Shown here: piece by piece, positions 20,401 to 34,100 of the stretch
Layout of the letters: each line of letters opens with the position of its first letter
How positions within the stretch are numbered: the stretch's first letter is position 1
NCBI GenBank assembly: GCA_963971225.1
Contig: OZ020267.1
Coordinates: 118,413,891 to 118,477,890 of the forward strand
From: Melieria omissa
Taxonomy: Eukaryota; Arthropoda; Insecta; Diptera; Ulidiidae
Direction: 5' to 3'
Length of the DNA: 64,000 nucleotides
Position numbers and translations under genes: made by a program
The notes under the pieces: model-generated
What the model was told of the DNA's origin: nothing
The model's input: only the letters and a program-made list of their open reading frames with translations
Databases searched by the model: none

Positions 20401-22260
20401 ATGTTTTTACTCTGACGACTCGGAATGGTAGTGGTGCAATGATGTGCAAAAAATTCGCTTTCACTGTGGTGAAAGAACATAATCGGTCTTAGGATCCCTT
20501 CGTATTATCCACAAAGTCCAGCTTCAAACAAAGCCCCCAGAAGGTCTCTTTCCACTATAAATCTAGAAATTATTTTAATTTGTAAAATTTGCAACAACAA
20601 ACTAACGTATTTATTGTTTTATTTTAATGATTTTGGTTGATATAGAATCGAGTTGGAGTTCCTCTGTATTGCACCCACATAGTTTCGGGACATAACAAAG
20701 CTGTCTTATCAATGAAAGTTGATGAAAGTATTTTGTATACCGCGGCCGCTGATCGTACTGTTAAAGTGTGGGATCTTTCACACCAAAGCGCACAGCATTG
20801 CCTATCTACACACTTAGGTCCGGTGATTGCCGTACAAAATGATCGAAATACACGCCTCCTATTTTCTGCATCTGGGCCCTATGTACGAGTGTGGGATCTG
20901 CGAGGTAGCAGTTCAAAACCGATCAGAACTCTTTCATCGTCAGGATTACTTTTACATGGAAATACCAACATTGCTGGTGTTGCCCCTGGAGAATCGCCTA
21001 TTACTGCTTTATGCTTGGGATCATCAGGAAATTTATATGTGGCTTCGTCAGATAAAGTTCGAATATGGGAAATTAAAAGGTAAATTTATATTTGTAAATT
21101 ATGACAATTACATGTTTTACAAAAATATTTTTCAGTTTGGCATGCATTGGCAAACTATCCGGTGGACACCAAGCTGCAGTTATGTGTGTTACGTCCTGGA
21201 GTGGCAAAGATAATAAAACTGATTTCGTTGCTACCGGTTCTAAGGATCACTATGTCAAAGTATTTGAGGTGCCAAAAGTGGGTGGCACGGTGAGCCCATT
21301 ATTAAATTTGGAACCACCACACTACGATGGTGTCCAATCACTTTGTGTTCAACAGGATGCCGTAGGAACAAATGTTGAACTATTTTCCGGGAGTAGAGAT
21401 TCGGGTATAAAACAGTGGCACCTCAAAACTAGCGAACTGAAACAGGTAAGAAATAGGAACTAATTAAATCCCATTGTCATGATATATTCGCTGGTTGTAG
21501 CAAAAAAAAAAACGAGAGAATAAATATATAATAAATATAAAATAAGTTGCTACATACAATCAGATAAGGGGTGAACCAAAAGAATTTTAGAATTTTTACG
21601 CATCTAGCATACATGACATTTTCGAGTGAAAGTATCTATAAATATTGCAGTTTCTTGCTAAATTAGTCAATTGCATCTTGGTCTACTTTATTCAATATGT
21701 CCGGCTTTGGACATTTCATTCCAAGATTAATAACAGCTAATGAAACCTCTGAAAAATCATTGCTCTGAGGGAATTTCAAAAATTGTTTCGACAGGGGTAG
21801 AACAGTTTTAAGTTGATAAACTTGTAACTGGCTCTTTCAGTCTGATATTATTTTTCGTAGCTAAACAAAACTACTTATACTTACTTTTGTATTTCAGTCA
21901 CTTAACAACGCGCACAAAGGCTGGGTCACCGGCATGGCAATTGCCGGGAATACATTAGTTTCGACTTGCCGAGGTGGTGTTATACGATTGTGGAATGCCA
22001 AAACCTGCGATAGCCTCGCCGAAATGAAGACGGACTTGATGATAAATGATATAGTTACATCAAATCAACGAGTGTTTATAGCATCTGGGTACGCCTTCCA
22101 ACACATTTATGTTTTTATGTACAATGAAGTTAAATTCATTTGCAAAATTTTTTCACTTATCACTCTTTTTAGCTCTGGTGAAGTGCGGATGTATCGTTTT
22201 ACATCGCAGGAAAATCCTCCTAAGTCGAATATAAAAACATCGCCTGGGAAACATAAGTAA
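17442..22260 (+). CDS. Klp31E: KIF21-type kinesin-4, C-terminal exons with WD40 propeller (5'-partial)
   Basis: Exons: 17442-17604, 20646-21079, 21136-21445, 21898-22088 and 22173-22260 (TAA). All have GT-AG borders and join in phase. The first codes a serine-rich linker (MYAKSVSRED, VFSRLAAGIQD); the rest make WD repeats (SGHNKAVLSMK, RTVKVWDL, GSKDHYVKVFEV, GSRDSGIKQWHL, CRGGVIRLWNAK) and a short tail. The order and the ...FEPPHYDG-like element (NLEPPHYDGVQSL) match KIF21A/B; Drosophila Klp31E is the fly relative. KIF21 proteins are plus-end microtubule motors that restrain microtubule growth; the propeller caps the tail and can bind partners. The motor and coiled coil were not found upstream. 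The 3 kb intron holds transposon debris. The protein assignment is firm, the symbol less so. Confidence 0.85.
18590..19045 (+). mobile_element. mariner-type transposase remnant
   Basis: The left edge AGGGTCTTTCAATAAGAGG resembles the TIR style of the element at 27449. Inside, decayed frames read PPNSPDLVLFFLFD near 18800, a worn version of the SPDL..DFFLF catalytic motif, and VVVDGDYFEGYVLHRF near 18965, typical of the C-terminus of mariner/SETMAR-like transposases. Stops and a large loss before the motif show it is dead. It sits in the kinesin intron. Confidence 0.55.
19708..20123. mobile_element. MITE with 16-bp terminal inverted repeats
   Basis: TTGATTACACGTAACG at 19708-19723 recurs reversed at 20108-20123, with further imperfect pairing inward. 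The 416-bp body is richer in CG dinucleotides and TCGAGT-like words than its surroundings and has no transposase. Open frames on both strands are palindrome artefacts. I could not find a convincing target duplication (TTAA precedes the left end by 3 nt but not the right), so the superfamily is open. Confidence 0.6.
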
Positions 22261-22311
22261 CTTAACCTTCTGCAATATACAGTTATAATACGTATAAAAT
22301 GTAATATTTAT

Positions 22312-22366
22312 ATTAAAGAAAACATATTTTGGTAAACTAAATATACGTAAATGCTAGATAAATAAA
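22312..22366 (+). terminator. polyadenylation signals of the kinesin gene
   Basis: ATTAAA at 22312-22317 and AATAAA at 22361-22366 lie 52 and 101 nt after the stop codon, the expected place for 3' end formation of a short 3' UTR. Confidence 0.55.
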
Positions 22367-22482
22367 AATGACAGATGTTTGTATTGCAAATTTATGACAG
22401 GAAACACGTTAACGATGTCAAATCACCAATCGATATAGTATGTTTAGAAGGAATTAGGAATAAAAATGCAAATAGATTTTAA

Positions 22483-22838
22483 CGTGTTTTTTCCCGAAAT
22501 TGGCCCTTTTTTTTTGCTCTAAAAACTCCCCCCAAAAATCGGCTAGTCAATGGAGCGCAATCTCCGTAGGTAAACCCGTGGAGCAAAACGTTTTGAATAC
22601 AGCAAAAATCAAGTGAATCGGTCAATTAGTTTCGACGGAATCGTGGCGCAATGGTCAAAAAATGTGTTTTCGAGAAAAACGCGTTTAAAGTTTTAAAACC
22701 GTGATACCGCGTAGTGAACGAGACGGATTTGAGGCTCTATATCTCAGAGACATTAACGAATTCGACAAAATCCGTTCGTATACTTTTTCTGGGGGGAGTT
22801 TTTAGAGCAAAAAAAGGGCGAATTTCGGAAAAAACACG
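22483..22838. mobile_element. TTAA-flanked MITE, family 1
   Basis: TTAA at 22479-22482 and 22839-22842 flanks near-perfect inverted repeats of about 50 bp (CGTGTTTTTTCCCGAAAT... against CGTGTTTTTTCCGAAAT...), ending in a run of six C/G. TTAA duplication is the piggyBac signature. There is no transposase. The middle (22675-22693) contains AAAAACGCGTTTAAAGTTT, also found in the two MITEs at 56.5-58 kb. It lies about 220 bp after the kinesin stop. Confidence 0.75.
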
Positions 22839-23296
22839 TTAAAACGATGCCGCGGATCAAATTTTGATCAGATCGGGTTCATTATAGGTCATCCTTTAAT
22901 TGGAGTAATGCTTTTTAAGAGAACATTTTTAGATTATATTTTAGACGAACGTTGACAAAGTTAGGATGGCGCAAACGCACCCTTACAAAAAAACATGGCC
23001 GGTACTCAGCTGGCGGACCCCAACAGTGTTCGCGGTAGCACGTGGAAAATTTTTTTTTTTATAATTCAATATGTAAAGAATAATATACGAAGAATTATCT
23101 CATTATCATTTGCAGTTTCTGAAAAAAAAATCCCAAAAAAAAGCTTTAAAAAACACAGCAGCTCTCTGGTTTGTACTAGAGGACCCCCTTAAGTCCCTTT
23201 AAGAAGACAGATAATGCAATACAGGCGAGGCAACATTTGTAGCGTAAATCACATTTGCATCGAAATAATACCAAATGTGGTTTTAAATTTAAAAAC

Positions 23297-23985
23297 TTTT
23301 CAGCAACTTTGCTTTAACACTGTTCGGCTGAACGACTAAACATATTCTGCTCGGCGTAGGTACAAATGTACCTCCAATGGATTTATACTTTAAGCTGTAA
23401 ACAAAATGGAAAAAACGGCGGGTGCATGTTTATTTGTTTCGTTTTTATACAGCAACCCTGGTTAAAAGTGGGCGAACCATGCCCAAATGGGTACCAGTTC
23501 TTAGTTTGAGCACCAGGAGTTTCTGCACCAAATTTCATCTGAATGACTTTTCGCGTTCAGGTCCTATTGTGCGAACCAGTCGATAGACGGATTGACAGAC
23601 GGACGAACGTTACTAAATGAGCTCCCCTGGTGATTCCTATTAAAAATATATATCTCTCTGAACATTAGAAGCCCCTCGTCAAAATTTATTTACCCTACCT
23701 CCCAACAACTCTATCACCTGTGTAAAGTATACAAATACACGGGTGTACATTTGTACCTATGCCAAGCAGAATGAGACGACTTTTTTTGTGGCGACTCCCA
23801 CCCACCACCACACAAACATTTTTTCTTTTTTTCTCTTTTCCTAGAATCTGCACAGATCATTTGAGGTTATCATGGAGTTTCGCTCTGCTTCCATAATAAA
23901 TAGTGTAAAAATTGCATGTTTTTTACTCCGTGGAGGTACATTTGTATCTATCCGAACATTGTAGTGTAAAGCAACTTTTCAAGAA
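23297..23985. repeat. inverted-repeat (foldback-like) element
   Basis: The left segment 23346-23375 (CTGCTCGGCGTAGGTACAAATGTACC) pairs with 23740-23769, and outer segments around 23300-23330 and 23950-23985 also pair imperfectly (GCTTTA.CACT...GTTCGG). The palindrome GGTACAAATGTACC or a close variant occurs three times (23358, 23745, 23934). The middle has the GACGGA...GACAGACGGACGAACG text common in fly dispersed repeats. No coding frame. Confidence 0.5.
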
Positions 23986-25023
23986 ATTTTCAGGAAATTG
24001 TATCACTCTAAATTTAGCGTTTTTCTTACTAAAACTATATTACAATATAACTTTCCCTTGAACTTTCACATTTTACTCACTTTAGTAAGTTTGATTACTG
24101 ACAAATATTTTATTATTATTTTTAATTTGTGTTAAGCTCTTGTCAGCGCGCAAGCTTACTTTGAATAATTGTCCAAAGAAGAAAACGCGAACACATTTCC
24201 AAACTTACTTACTTTTACTTCTAACAAAACATCTAATACACCGCTATTTGATTCTACGTGCCTGAAACATATGCAGAATAGAAGCATGACTATATTTTTT
24301 ATTATTTTTAGTCATGTTTTTAGGGTTCAACCTCACACTTCGCTCTTTTCTTTAATTTCTTGATTTCTTTTCATCTCTCAAATGAGATGTGTGTAACTTG
24401 AATTGAATTTCATTTCCTAGTTCTAATTCTCTTAATTAACTCAATGCCTCCATGACGTGCATTGCGATAATTCAAAATACAAAGAAGCGTGATTTGGCTT
24501 TTGAAGGCGAACTCATAAACTCTAAGTATACCACACATTTTATTCCATGAATTGAAACCACTATTCACTTCAAAAAAATAAGCAAAACCATAATAATAAA
24601 CCAAAAACAGGCATTGCAAACCGTATCGGGACAATAAAGCTAGAGTTTTAGATATGTAGGTAATTGTGCTAAAACCAGATTGTCTACTCCGGCTTTTCGA
24701 AGTGTATTAGCACACCTCTCATGTAAAAACCTTAAAGCACTGCCAAAACGTTCTCGCAACTCAAGAACAGCAGCAACAGTATAAAATCGAAATGAAAATC
24801 ATTTTGTCATTTACAATAATTTGACTTTTGTGCAACAATATATAAAAAGTTAACAGAATCACAATTTATTTATATATTTTTATAATAAATTTAAGAAGAA
24901 ATAATTTCTCACAATAGTAATATGCATACATAAGTTTTCTTGCCCGTCGAACATTCATTAGTTTACAATATTGTTTGCGCAAGGGTGCCGAATCATTAAG
25001 CAAATTAGTTGTAGATGCTTCTA
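23986..25023. other. convergent intergenic stretch
   Basis: Lies between the 3' ends of the kinesin gene (+) and Cnot4 (-). AT-rich; no gene, no recognised repeat and no conserved frame seen. Confidence 0.4.
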
Positions 25024-25029
25024 TTTATT
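25024..25029 (-). terminator. candidate Cnot4 polyadenylation signal
   Basis: AATAAA on the - strand, 151 nt past the Cnot4 stop codon. A second candidate lies near 24870. Choice between them cannot be made from sequence alone. Confidence 0.45.
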
Positions 25030-25179
25030 TAATTATGAACTTATATTGTTTATTCAACTAATGACGTATGAAAAGGGGCTAGAAAGCAGGCGCCGGCGAA
25101 TTTCCATACTTTAACCGAAGACCCGAGACGTAAGTTATGGGAACGCAGCATACAAAACATTATTTAATTGTCCTTATAT

Positions 25180-28100
25180 TTAAACAAATTGACGGGTTTT
25201 CAAATATTCCAGCATGCCTTGAACATTGGCATTCACCTGCGCTTGCGAAGCCGGTTGGGAGTTTAGAATGCTGCTTGGCAAATTAGTTCCTCCATGAAGT
25301 TGTGATTGTGTAGCGTAATCTGGTTTAAGAATATAAACAAATTTGAAATTCTTGAAATTAAAATATGCACCGCAAACATACTTTGACCACTTTGCTGCTG
25401 TGTTAAATGTGGCATAAATATATCCTGTGCTTGTGGATGATGAGGCATTTGAGTTTGGGGAGGAAATGAGGAAAATTGGCGGAATGAAAGTATAGCTGGA
25501 TCCATAGCAGTCCAATCATTATTGCTGTACCCTAAAACAAAAGTTGTACACATGTAACGTAAATTGATACAAGTCCATACAAATTAATCCAAACCTTTAC
25601 TGTGGTTCGCATTATTTTGGTTTATAGCAATTGAATGTGTTTGTGGGTCATTCAGAGTTTGTTGTGGCGTCTGATATGCACCCAAATGAGCATTCCAAGA
25701 ATTTGGAACTTGCATGTGTTGCTGCTGCGGCTGAGTTGCACTGACTGCACCATTGCCAGACATGTTGACAAACGGCAATATTTTACTGCTGTTTTGGGTG
25801 CGCGGTACACCAAACCCAAAGGCATTCATATGATTAAAACCAGGAGGCGGCATACGTGTGCGTTGAATATTATCAAGTAGATTCTGCTGTTGTTGCTGTT
25901 GCTGATGTTGTAATATCTTAGTTGCGATTGTTGTAGTATCATTTCGATTAACATTAGCATTTTGGTGCTGTACAACCTCATTTTCCATTAATTCTGCTAA
26001 TCCTTTCTGGGTTTCAATAAATGGATCAAACCCTACGATGAAAAAATTCAAACGCGATTAGAGATATTTTGCATAACTAAAAAAAAATTGGGCAATTATG
26101 TATAAAATATAACATTTTTGTAACTTAATGTGCAGTAAATGTAAAAAAGATGTTCAAGAGCTAATAAGATTTTATGAACTTTTTATAAAAACAGGCTTTA
26201 ACCCTTTTAGTGCCGGGCGAAAAAGAGGTGCCTATACGACAATAACAGGCCAAATCTCACTGTTTTACTAGGGTTTGGGAAATTGTTCAAATGTTCCAAA
26301 ATCCTGTATTGCTAATTCTTGGTTTTTCAAAAACAACAATGTTTGACACAAGCAACTGGGACGAAATATACTGTTCACAACAACGATCGAGGAGACACTA
26401 ACTGATCCTACGTCTCGCTGCGTCAATGCAACGTTGTTTCGGGAGAGTCTTCAAACAGTTGATTAAATAACACGCTGCTGAAAAGTTCCGATAACCTAAA
26501 CGTCCACAAAGAGTTCAAACAAAAAACTATTTTTTTTTATTCTCGCGGAATGAAATTAGATCTTTAATAACGTATTAAAAATTTATTTTGAGATAGAGTT
26601 CTCCCGCAATGCGAATAGTAAAGCGCTACAAGGCGCGGGCGGATATATCGGCTCTGGCACTTCTCGCTAGTGCACCAAAAGCCGATATATCGACCTCCGG
26701 CACTAAAAGGGTTAATGGGCTCTTTTCTTGAATTTTATTTAAGGGCCCAATTTTCTTAAATTTCATACAAAAATATACCGATATAATCAGATATATGAAA
26801 ATTGTCTGGATTTTTTTGGAAAAATCATTTTTCTTCCGTCGCACTTTTATTTCATTGTCAAAGGTCGAACTGTAGCTTGAACGGCGCTCCATCATGAGTA
26901 GGCACTTCTTTTCTGGTGGCAGAACTTTCCTGAACTGGCGGCAACCATTCTCGCTTCCACTATTTCCCACTTCGAAGGGCTTCAAACAGAGACGCCGAGC
27001 TCAGTTTACGTTGATTACGAAATTGTTTTTCTAATCATTCGTGAGTTGCGCACTAGAAAAGCAACAGGCTTTGATGAAATTAAAAAGATCATGTTGAAAT
27101 ACTTTCCCAAATGTGCAATACATGATTTAGCCTTTGTCATAAACTCGTGTTTAAAAGTTCATTACTTTCCCGACACCTGGAAAGTAGCCAAAGTGATTCC
27201 GATACATAAAACAGGAAAACCTAAAAATCGAACCACTAGCTATCGACCAATTAGCCTTTTGAGCAGTGGAAAAAGTATTGAAAGATAAAATTTGAAATTT
27301 TTTAGATACCAAGGAAATTATGATGAACAATTCGGCTTCCGGAAATTCCATGGAACCACACATCAACTCAAAAGATTGCACAATCACATTAAGCTGAACT
27401 TTCAAGCAAAAAAATCAACTGCTCTTGTTCTACTATACTTGATGTATAGGGTGTTTTTTTTAGAGGTTTGTTTTTCGAATAGAGATAAAACTGGCATTTT
27501 GTGGTCAAATCTGGCAACTCTAATGTCATTTATGTTCAGTTTGGTTTGCCATTTCATCATGAACAGGTTGACAAAAGAACAACGCTTGCAAATCGTGCAA
27601 ATTTATTTCGAAACTAATGGTTCAGTTCGCGAAGTTTACCGCAAGCTCCGTCCGTTTTATGGTCGACGTAATCGTCCATCAGAGCTAATTCGGTTAACCA
27701 TGGGTCGTTTTCGCACTACGTTTACTCTATGTGATAATACGCATCCGCAGAGACGTCGAACAGTGCGCACCGAAGAAACAATTGCCGCTGTAGAGCAAAA
27801 TGTTGAAGAGGACCCGAATGAATCGATTCGCCACCGTGGACAGCAATTGGAGCTTTGTCCAAGTGGTTGAAAATTGGACCTGTAGAATTGGCTTTATTCG
27901 AGCCAGCCGCGGCGGCCACATGCCCGAAATCATATTTAAACATTAATGGCATGAAATTATCCTTCCAATAAAGCCAAATTGATTTTCTTGTGTTTTATTT
28001 CAATTCGAAGTTCTATGCCTCTAAAAAAAACACCCTATAGAAAAGGTTTTCGATTCTGTGTGGCACAATGGTTTAATTTTCAAATTAATTTTCCTCCGCA

Positions 28101-31100
28101 TTTAATCAAAATTATAAAAATCTTTCGATCTGATCGATACTTGTGCGTACAAATCGGTGACGAGTACTCTGACTTTACTGAAATACCCGCTGGTGTGCCT
28201 CAGGGTTCAGTTATTGGGCCACTGCTATACATTATTTATTGTGCAGACATTCCCATGCACCCTAATTGAAATTACGCTTTGTGTACAGACGATATCGCTA
28301 TTTTCCATTCAAACGAGTTTGGTCAACGATCTGTTACCGAGCTGCAGTATGCCATAAATTTAATTACTGATTATTTTTATAAATGGAAAATTAAAATCGA
28401 TGCTGGAAAAACGCAAGCACTCTTTTTCACTAGAAAATAAATTCTTGCTTCTATCCCAGCTCGAACATAAATATCTGCAACGGCGATGTGCAATGGTCTG
28501 ACAAGGTCAAATATCTAGCAATCGTCCTGGACAAAAAGTTATTGTACAGGGATCATATCCAGTACATAATTTCAAAATTTGATATTGCTATCAAGTTGCT
28601 ATATTCTCTCTTCAATAAAAGATCAGTGCTGAATCACCATAATAAAATTAAAACGCAAAAGTGATTTTCCCAGTCAATAATCTTATACGGGTGTCCTGTC
28701 TGGGGTGGATGTGCCAAGTCACATGGCACAAAGCTGCAGATTCGGCAAAAAACATTATTAAAAATGATGTTGAATTTTCCTTGGCACTTCTACACGAAAG
28801 ACCTGCATTCAGACAATAAAATAGTTCTGCTGCAAGACAAACATTTGCTGTTTGCGACAAGACATTAACAAAATCACTGATAAATTCAACCGATTATGTG
28901 TCAAATCAACAAACCGTCTAATCTGTAATTTTAATGTCTCTTAAAGCTATTATCCTGCTATTGCTACATATGTTGTTATTCATGGTTACCTCATGGTTCT
29001 CCTTTTGCTGTTAAGGTAAATACTCATATTACACATATTTATATAAAGGTTTTTGTTTAAAGTTTTTCCCTTTAAATGTAATCTAGTTTTAGCTCTGTAA
29101 ATTATTTGTAAATTCACAATGCTGCAGTTGTAAGGTTAATTGTAAAACCGTATCCTCTTAACTGTGCGATAACATAAAATATGTTATAACGAATTGATTC
29201 GAATATGCAAGGGTGTGTGGCCGTGTGAAAATAAATGTGCGTGTTGCTTGTGTATGCGAGGCGAATGAAAACAAAACGAGCAACTGCACAAGATAAAAAG
29301 CAAATTTAATTTCCATGGCTTTGGCTATGAATCTTTGCAATCATTATAACAGCCATTTTAAACCAAAGATTTTATGGCTGCGGATACAGTAGCCAAAGAC
29401 AATTAAACAATAAGATGTATTACGTCCATACAACCGAATGGCATAGGGCGAGTTCGAATTTACAAAATGTTCATTATCGAGAGCAAGCAAGCGTCGGTAC
29501 AGCCAGAGCGTAATAAATTATTATTATTACTAATAATATTAACGCTCTTTGTTTTGGTCACACAAAGCACAACGGCTTTGATCACCGCCAAGCAAAAGCA
29601 AAATTGTGTGCGCTCACTTTACATGCGTTGAAGTCAGTGGCGTGGGCAGGACTTCTTTTTGGTGGGATATTTCACTACTAATTTTTGTATTTGAGGGGTT
29701 TGAATCCCCAAACGTTCCCGTCCCGGGTTTTTTCAATTTAAACACATTTTTTGGGGATTCAACCACGTCAGAATTCGTTTTAATTTTTCAATTCAAAAAA
29801 ATTTCATTTGGATTCATCCACGTCAAAATGTTTTCAAATCAGTTACCGCACGGCATACGAAAACACGCAACAAGACAGCGCAACGATTAGATTGATAATG
29901 AGCTGTTCTCAGCAAATTTGTTGAAGCGAAAGCGATAGTCAACGAAAATAAGTATACACACAAAAATTAATGCGTGCTTTTGCTTTTATTGGCTTTTTTT
30001 GGTGGTTGATTATTTCATTGCGTGTGAAGTCAGCGCACACAATTTAGCGAATATTTTCGAATAGCCGAAGTGCGTATGGGACCTGCTGCGCTGGTAGCAA
30101 GGCGAATCACAGCAGCAATAGCAGCATCACAGCTCACATTTGATGTGCGACTGACCACACAAAGCAAATTATGAAAGCTGACTTCGAATTGAGGAGTATG
30201 CCGAAGTCATCGCGAATATTTTCAAATAGCCGAAGTGTGTATTACACAAATTTGTGCGAGTTGACACCTCTATGTGTTTATTTGCTTAGTGGTACTATAG
30301 ACAATTTAATCAGTACAATGCTACGCAGTTGCGCTGCTGTTATTAAAAACAAAATATTTTTTACAACAAAGGATATTTTTTATAATGTATATGTTATGAA
30401 GTACTTAAAAGCAAACAGATCAAAAACATATCGCACACAAAATACAAAAGTCACAACCTGAAAATCCAAAATTTTCAGGAGAGGCAACAAACATTTGATT
30501 CTGAAAAAGCAACACAATTAACATAAAATAAAGTGTGAAGAATGAAATGTTTGAAGTAGTTAGAGATTGTACATGAATTGGTTTATGGGAAAACGTCGGT
30601 TTTGGAAAATTTTGCGTTGTAACTCACACACTACATACAAGTGTGCGATATAATGTGGTGCTTTCCGCTTCTAATTGTTTGTTGTCTACCAAATTTTCAT
30701 TTAAAAATTTCTAAGGTCTGACCTAACATAATATGGGTACCAATTTGGGAAATTCTTAAATGTATCATTTCGCGTTGCTATAATTTGCACCTATACATTA
30801 CTATAACACTAAAACATCATTACTAACCTAAATCATCGTCAACGCAAGGGGTTTGTGGATATTGACCTTGCAAACGACCCGGTTGTTTTAGTTGTGGCTG
30901 TGAATGTGGATGATTTTGAGATTGTTGGTGCTGTTGTTGTAATGCTAACTGTTGAGTAACGATACTATTTGAAATACAATCGGACAAAATATTGTTTAGC
31001 AAATTCACCATTGGGTCAAATTTTCCAAGAGTTCGCTGTTTTTGAATTTGTTGTTGCTGTTGTGTTGTCACAAGACCTGAAATTACTACAACATTATTGG

Positions 31101-34100
31101 AATTCATAATACATATTTATTATATTACCGTTCGGTTGATCCAAAAATTGAGAATTTATTCGATTGTTTTCTAGCAACGTAACTACACGTAAATGATCAC
31201 TTAATGTGTTGTTTCCGGAAGTGCTAGTATGCCCGTTTATTAAAAATTGCTGCTTAAAAAAATGTATTATTAAAGAATTTGTTTTTTGAAAATATTCGAA
31301 TACGGAAAAGTTTACTTGATGCATTTGCTGCTGTTGGTTTTTATGAAAATCAAAGAATTTTGACATATTCGCATCAAACATATTGTTGCTCATTAAATGT
31401 TCGGCTGGATGCCCCATCTGATGCTGTGTTTGGGGTTGTGGCTGTAACAAAGCTACCTGGGGTAATTGGCTTAGATCCGAGCTGCCATGACAATGACCAC
31501 CCAATGCCGGAAAATCTAAAATAAAAGCAATACAACAAAATAAATGAAATAAAAGTAACATTTTCTTAAATGAATCGTTTTCAGCACATCATACATAATG
31601 CAAATTTTCGACAGTTTAAATTAATAGCTTTCTCCATTTTCACAGAGTTTACGGAATTTTTGTATCGTGATCACAATGCAATAAATATGATTTTCTTTTA
31701 GCACAAATATTGCAAGTATTTTAACATTCGTGAAATCAATTGCTTTACGATGAAATTTAAACGCTGCATTCCTTGGCAAAATTAAGATCTTTTCAAATAA
31801 TAAAATTATGTTATTATGGAGAAGTGCGAAAAATACAAATACAGATAAATACAATTTATTACATGAATGAATGTAAATACATACATATAGTTGTTTGTTT
31901 TGACTGATTCATTATCACCCAGGCCAAACCGTTTAACGTAAAATCATGATACTTCGCTAATACGGGATGTTTTGAAATTCGGGGTCTAAAGAGGCAAACC
32001 ATGGGTTAAGGTGTATGAAGAAACGTGATTTAATAAGTCTTTTGATTTCAAATTTAGTGAAAATACTACAAATTAAAATAATTTGACCCGTATTTCGAAA
32101 ATCAGAATTTATACGGGAAGGCTACAAAAGGCTAAGTATACGGGAAGGCTACAAAAAAAAATTATCCGATGGGCCTACTGACTTGAAAACTAGTGAAATT
32201 TGTATAGAGAAATATGATTTAATGCAAGAATGATAAAATAAAGATTACATCCGGCTGATGACGTCACTGGTGAAAATTTATAAGGTGACCATTTTAGAGT
32301 GTAATACTTAATTTTTTTTATATGTGCGTATTAGAGTGGAATTAGTGTTGTATGGAGATTCTTAATAATGGGTTTCGATGCTCCGCACCCTCTTATTTTA
32401 TGCGGTTTGGTGAAAAAGTGCATGAGCCAAAAAAATTTGGGGCTAGGGTGGGGCTAAATGGCATCGCATCGAGGTCAAAAATTAAAAAAAAAGCTGGGAA
32501 ATTCGACAAATTGCTCCACAGCTGGTCAGAAGTTGCTCTTAGAGGGTTAAATTCTATGACCGACCCCTCTAGTTGTTCTTACTGAACATTTCTTTCAAAC
32601 ATACTCATCCCATATCTCCAACGCTTAATGGGGCTCCCATACAAAATGGTCGTTTTTATAAAATGGGCTCCCATTGCTCCCAGGTTGCCCCCAGATGTAT
32701 CAAATGTATGACCGACACCCATTTATTTTCTCTTCCAAATATTTCTTCCAAACATACCTACCCGCTAACTCCAAGTCTTAAGGGGGCTGCCATACAAAAC
32801 TGGCCATTTTCTATGCCATGGGCTCCCCCCCACTTGCAAATGTAGTCCAAATACAATATTTTGTTTGTTGTTTTACAGTAAAAAAACTGGAACAAAAGCA
32901 GTAGAGCGAACCCTCATGAAAACAAACGGAATGTTTTTTACACGATATGGGTATCAAACGAAAGGTCTTTCTCATACCTTTCTGTTGATGTGTAACATTA
33001 GATATGTAATACGAGTATTTCAAAAACAATGAAAACATTTTTACTCTATGCAATTTTATATTTTTTTATGTACTGAGTTTATGTGAATTGCCAACAATTC
33101 ACAAATTTGAAAACAATAAATAAATTGGCAGAACCGTTACTTAATTGCGATTTCTTCTTTTAGATCTTATATACTTACTATATATTACAATAAATATTTC
33201 AGTAAAACTATTTCAACTGAATGAATTTTGTAAAAAAATTTAGCAAAATCCAAGCAGATTAAGGTTTTAGTTTAAGTGGAAAGAGCTTTTTGTTGAACAC
33301 ATACCTTGTGATCACATTGATCAATGAGGTTTAATTTGGTGCAATCACAATCCACGGAAACATACTCAACTTCGTCCAAATATTAGACGCCTTTTATACA
33401 GATGCCATAAAAACGGCGATGAATTGAATAAAAGCAGTGCGAGCAGAACGATTATTTTCATTCATTTCAATTTTTAAACTTTTGTTTGGTTTTGCTCAAA
33501 TTTAAGGGATGTTTTTCTAGTGTGTGTTCAGAGTGTTCAGTTGAAAAAAAAGCGTTTTTCATAGAAAGCTTTGTGATCAGCCCTGCGCTAAACTCCTTTC
33601 AAAACTTGTTAAATGGTTTAGCATGTTTTATTTCCAACAATTGTATGTTAATAAACAGATTTTTTGTTCATTGAACTTGTTTAAGCTCATTAAACATATT
33701 TAAGTCGTCAGTTTGAACGCGATATAAATAAACAAAACCAGTTCGAAAACCTGTTTATTAAACATGTTAAACCATTTAACAAAATCTAAAACCAGTTCGA
33801 CGCAAGGTTGTATCCGAACGCTATCTATGAAAACGCATTTTTACCAACGAAACACAACCCTTAAAATTTATAAGTCATTTCGTCAAAACAAAACGTTTCA
33901 CAGATGTATAACTAAACTTAATTAAAGCAATGTGGACGGTCGTGTTCAACAAAAAACTCTTTTCACTCAAACTACTTTGTGCTATAACTACATAACTTAG
34001 TGGTATTAATAAGTTTTGGTATTTACCATTAAACGCGGAATTGCTGGGATATCCATCGATGCCTGTTTCGTACCCATTGAGAAGACGTTCGGGACCGGAA

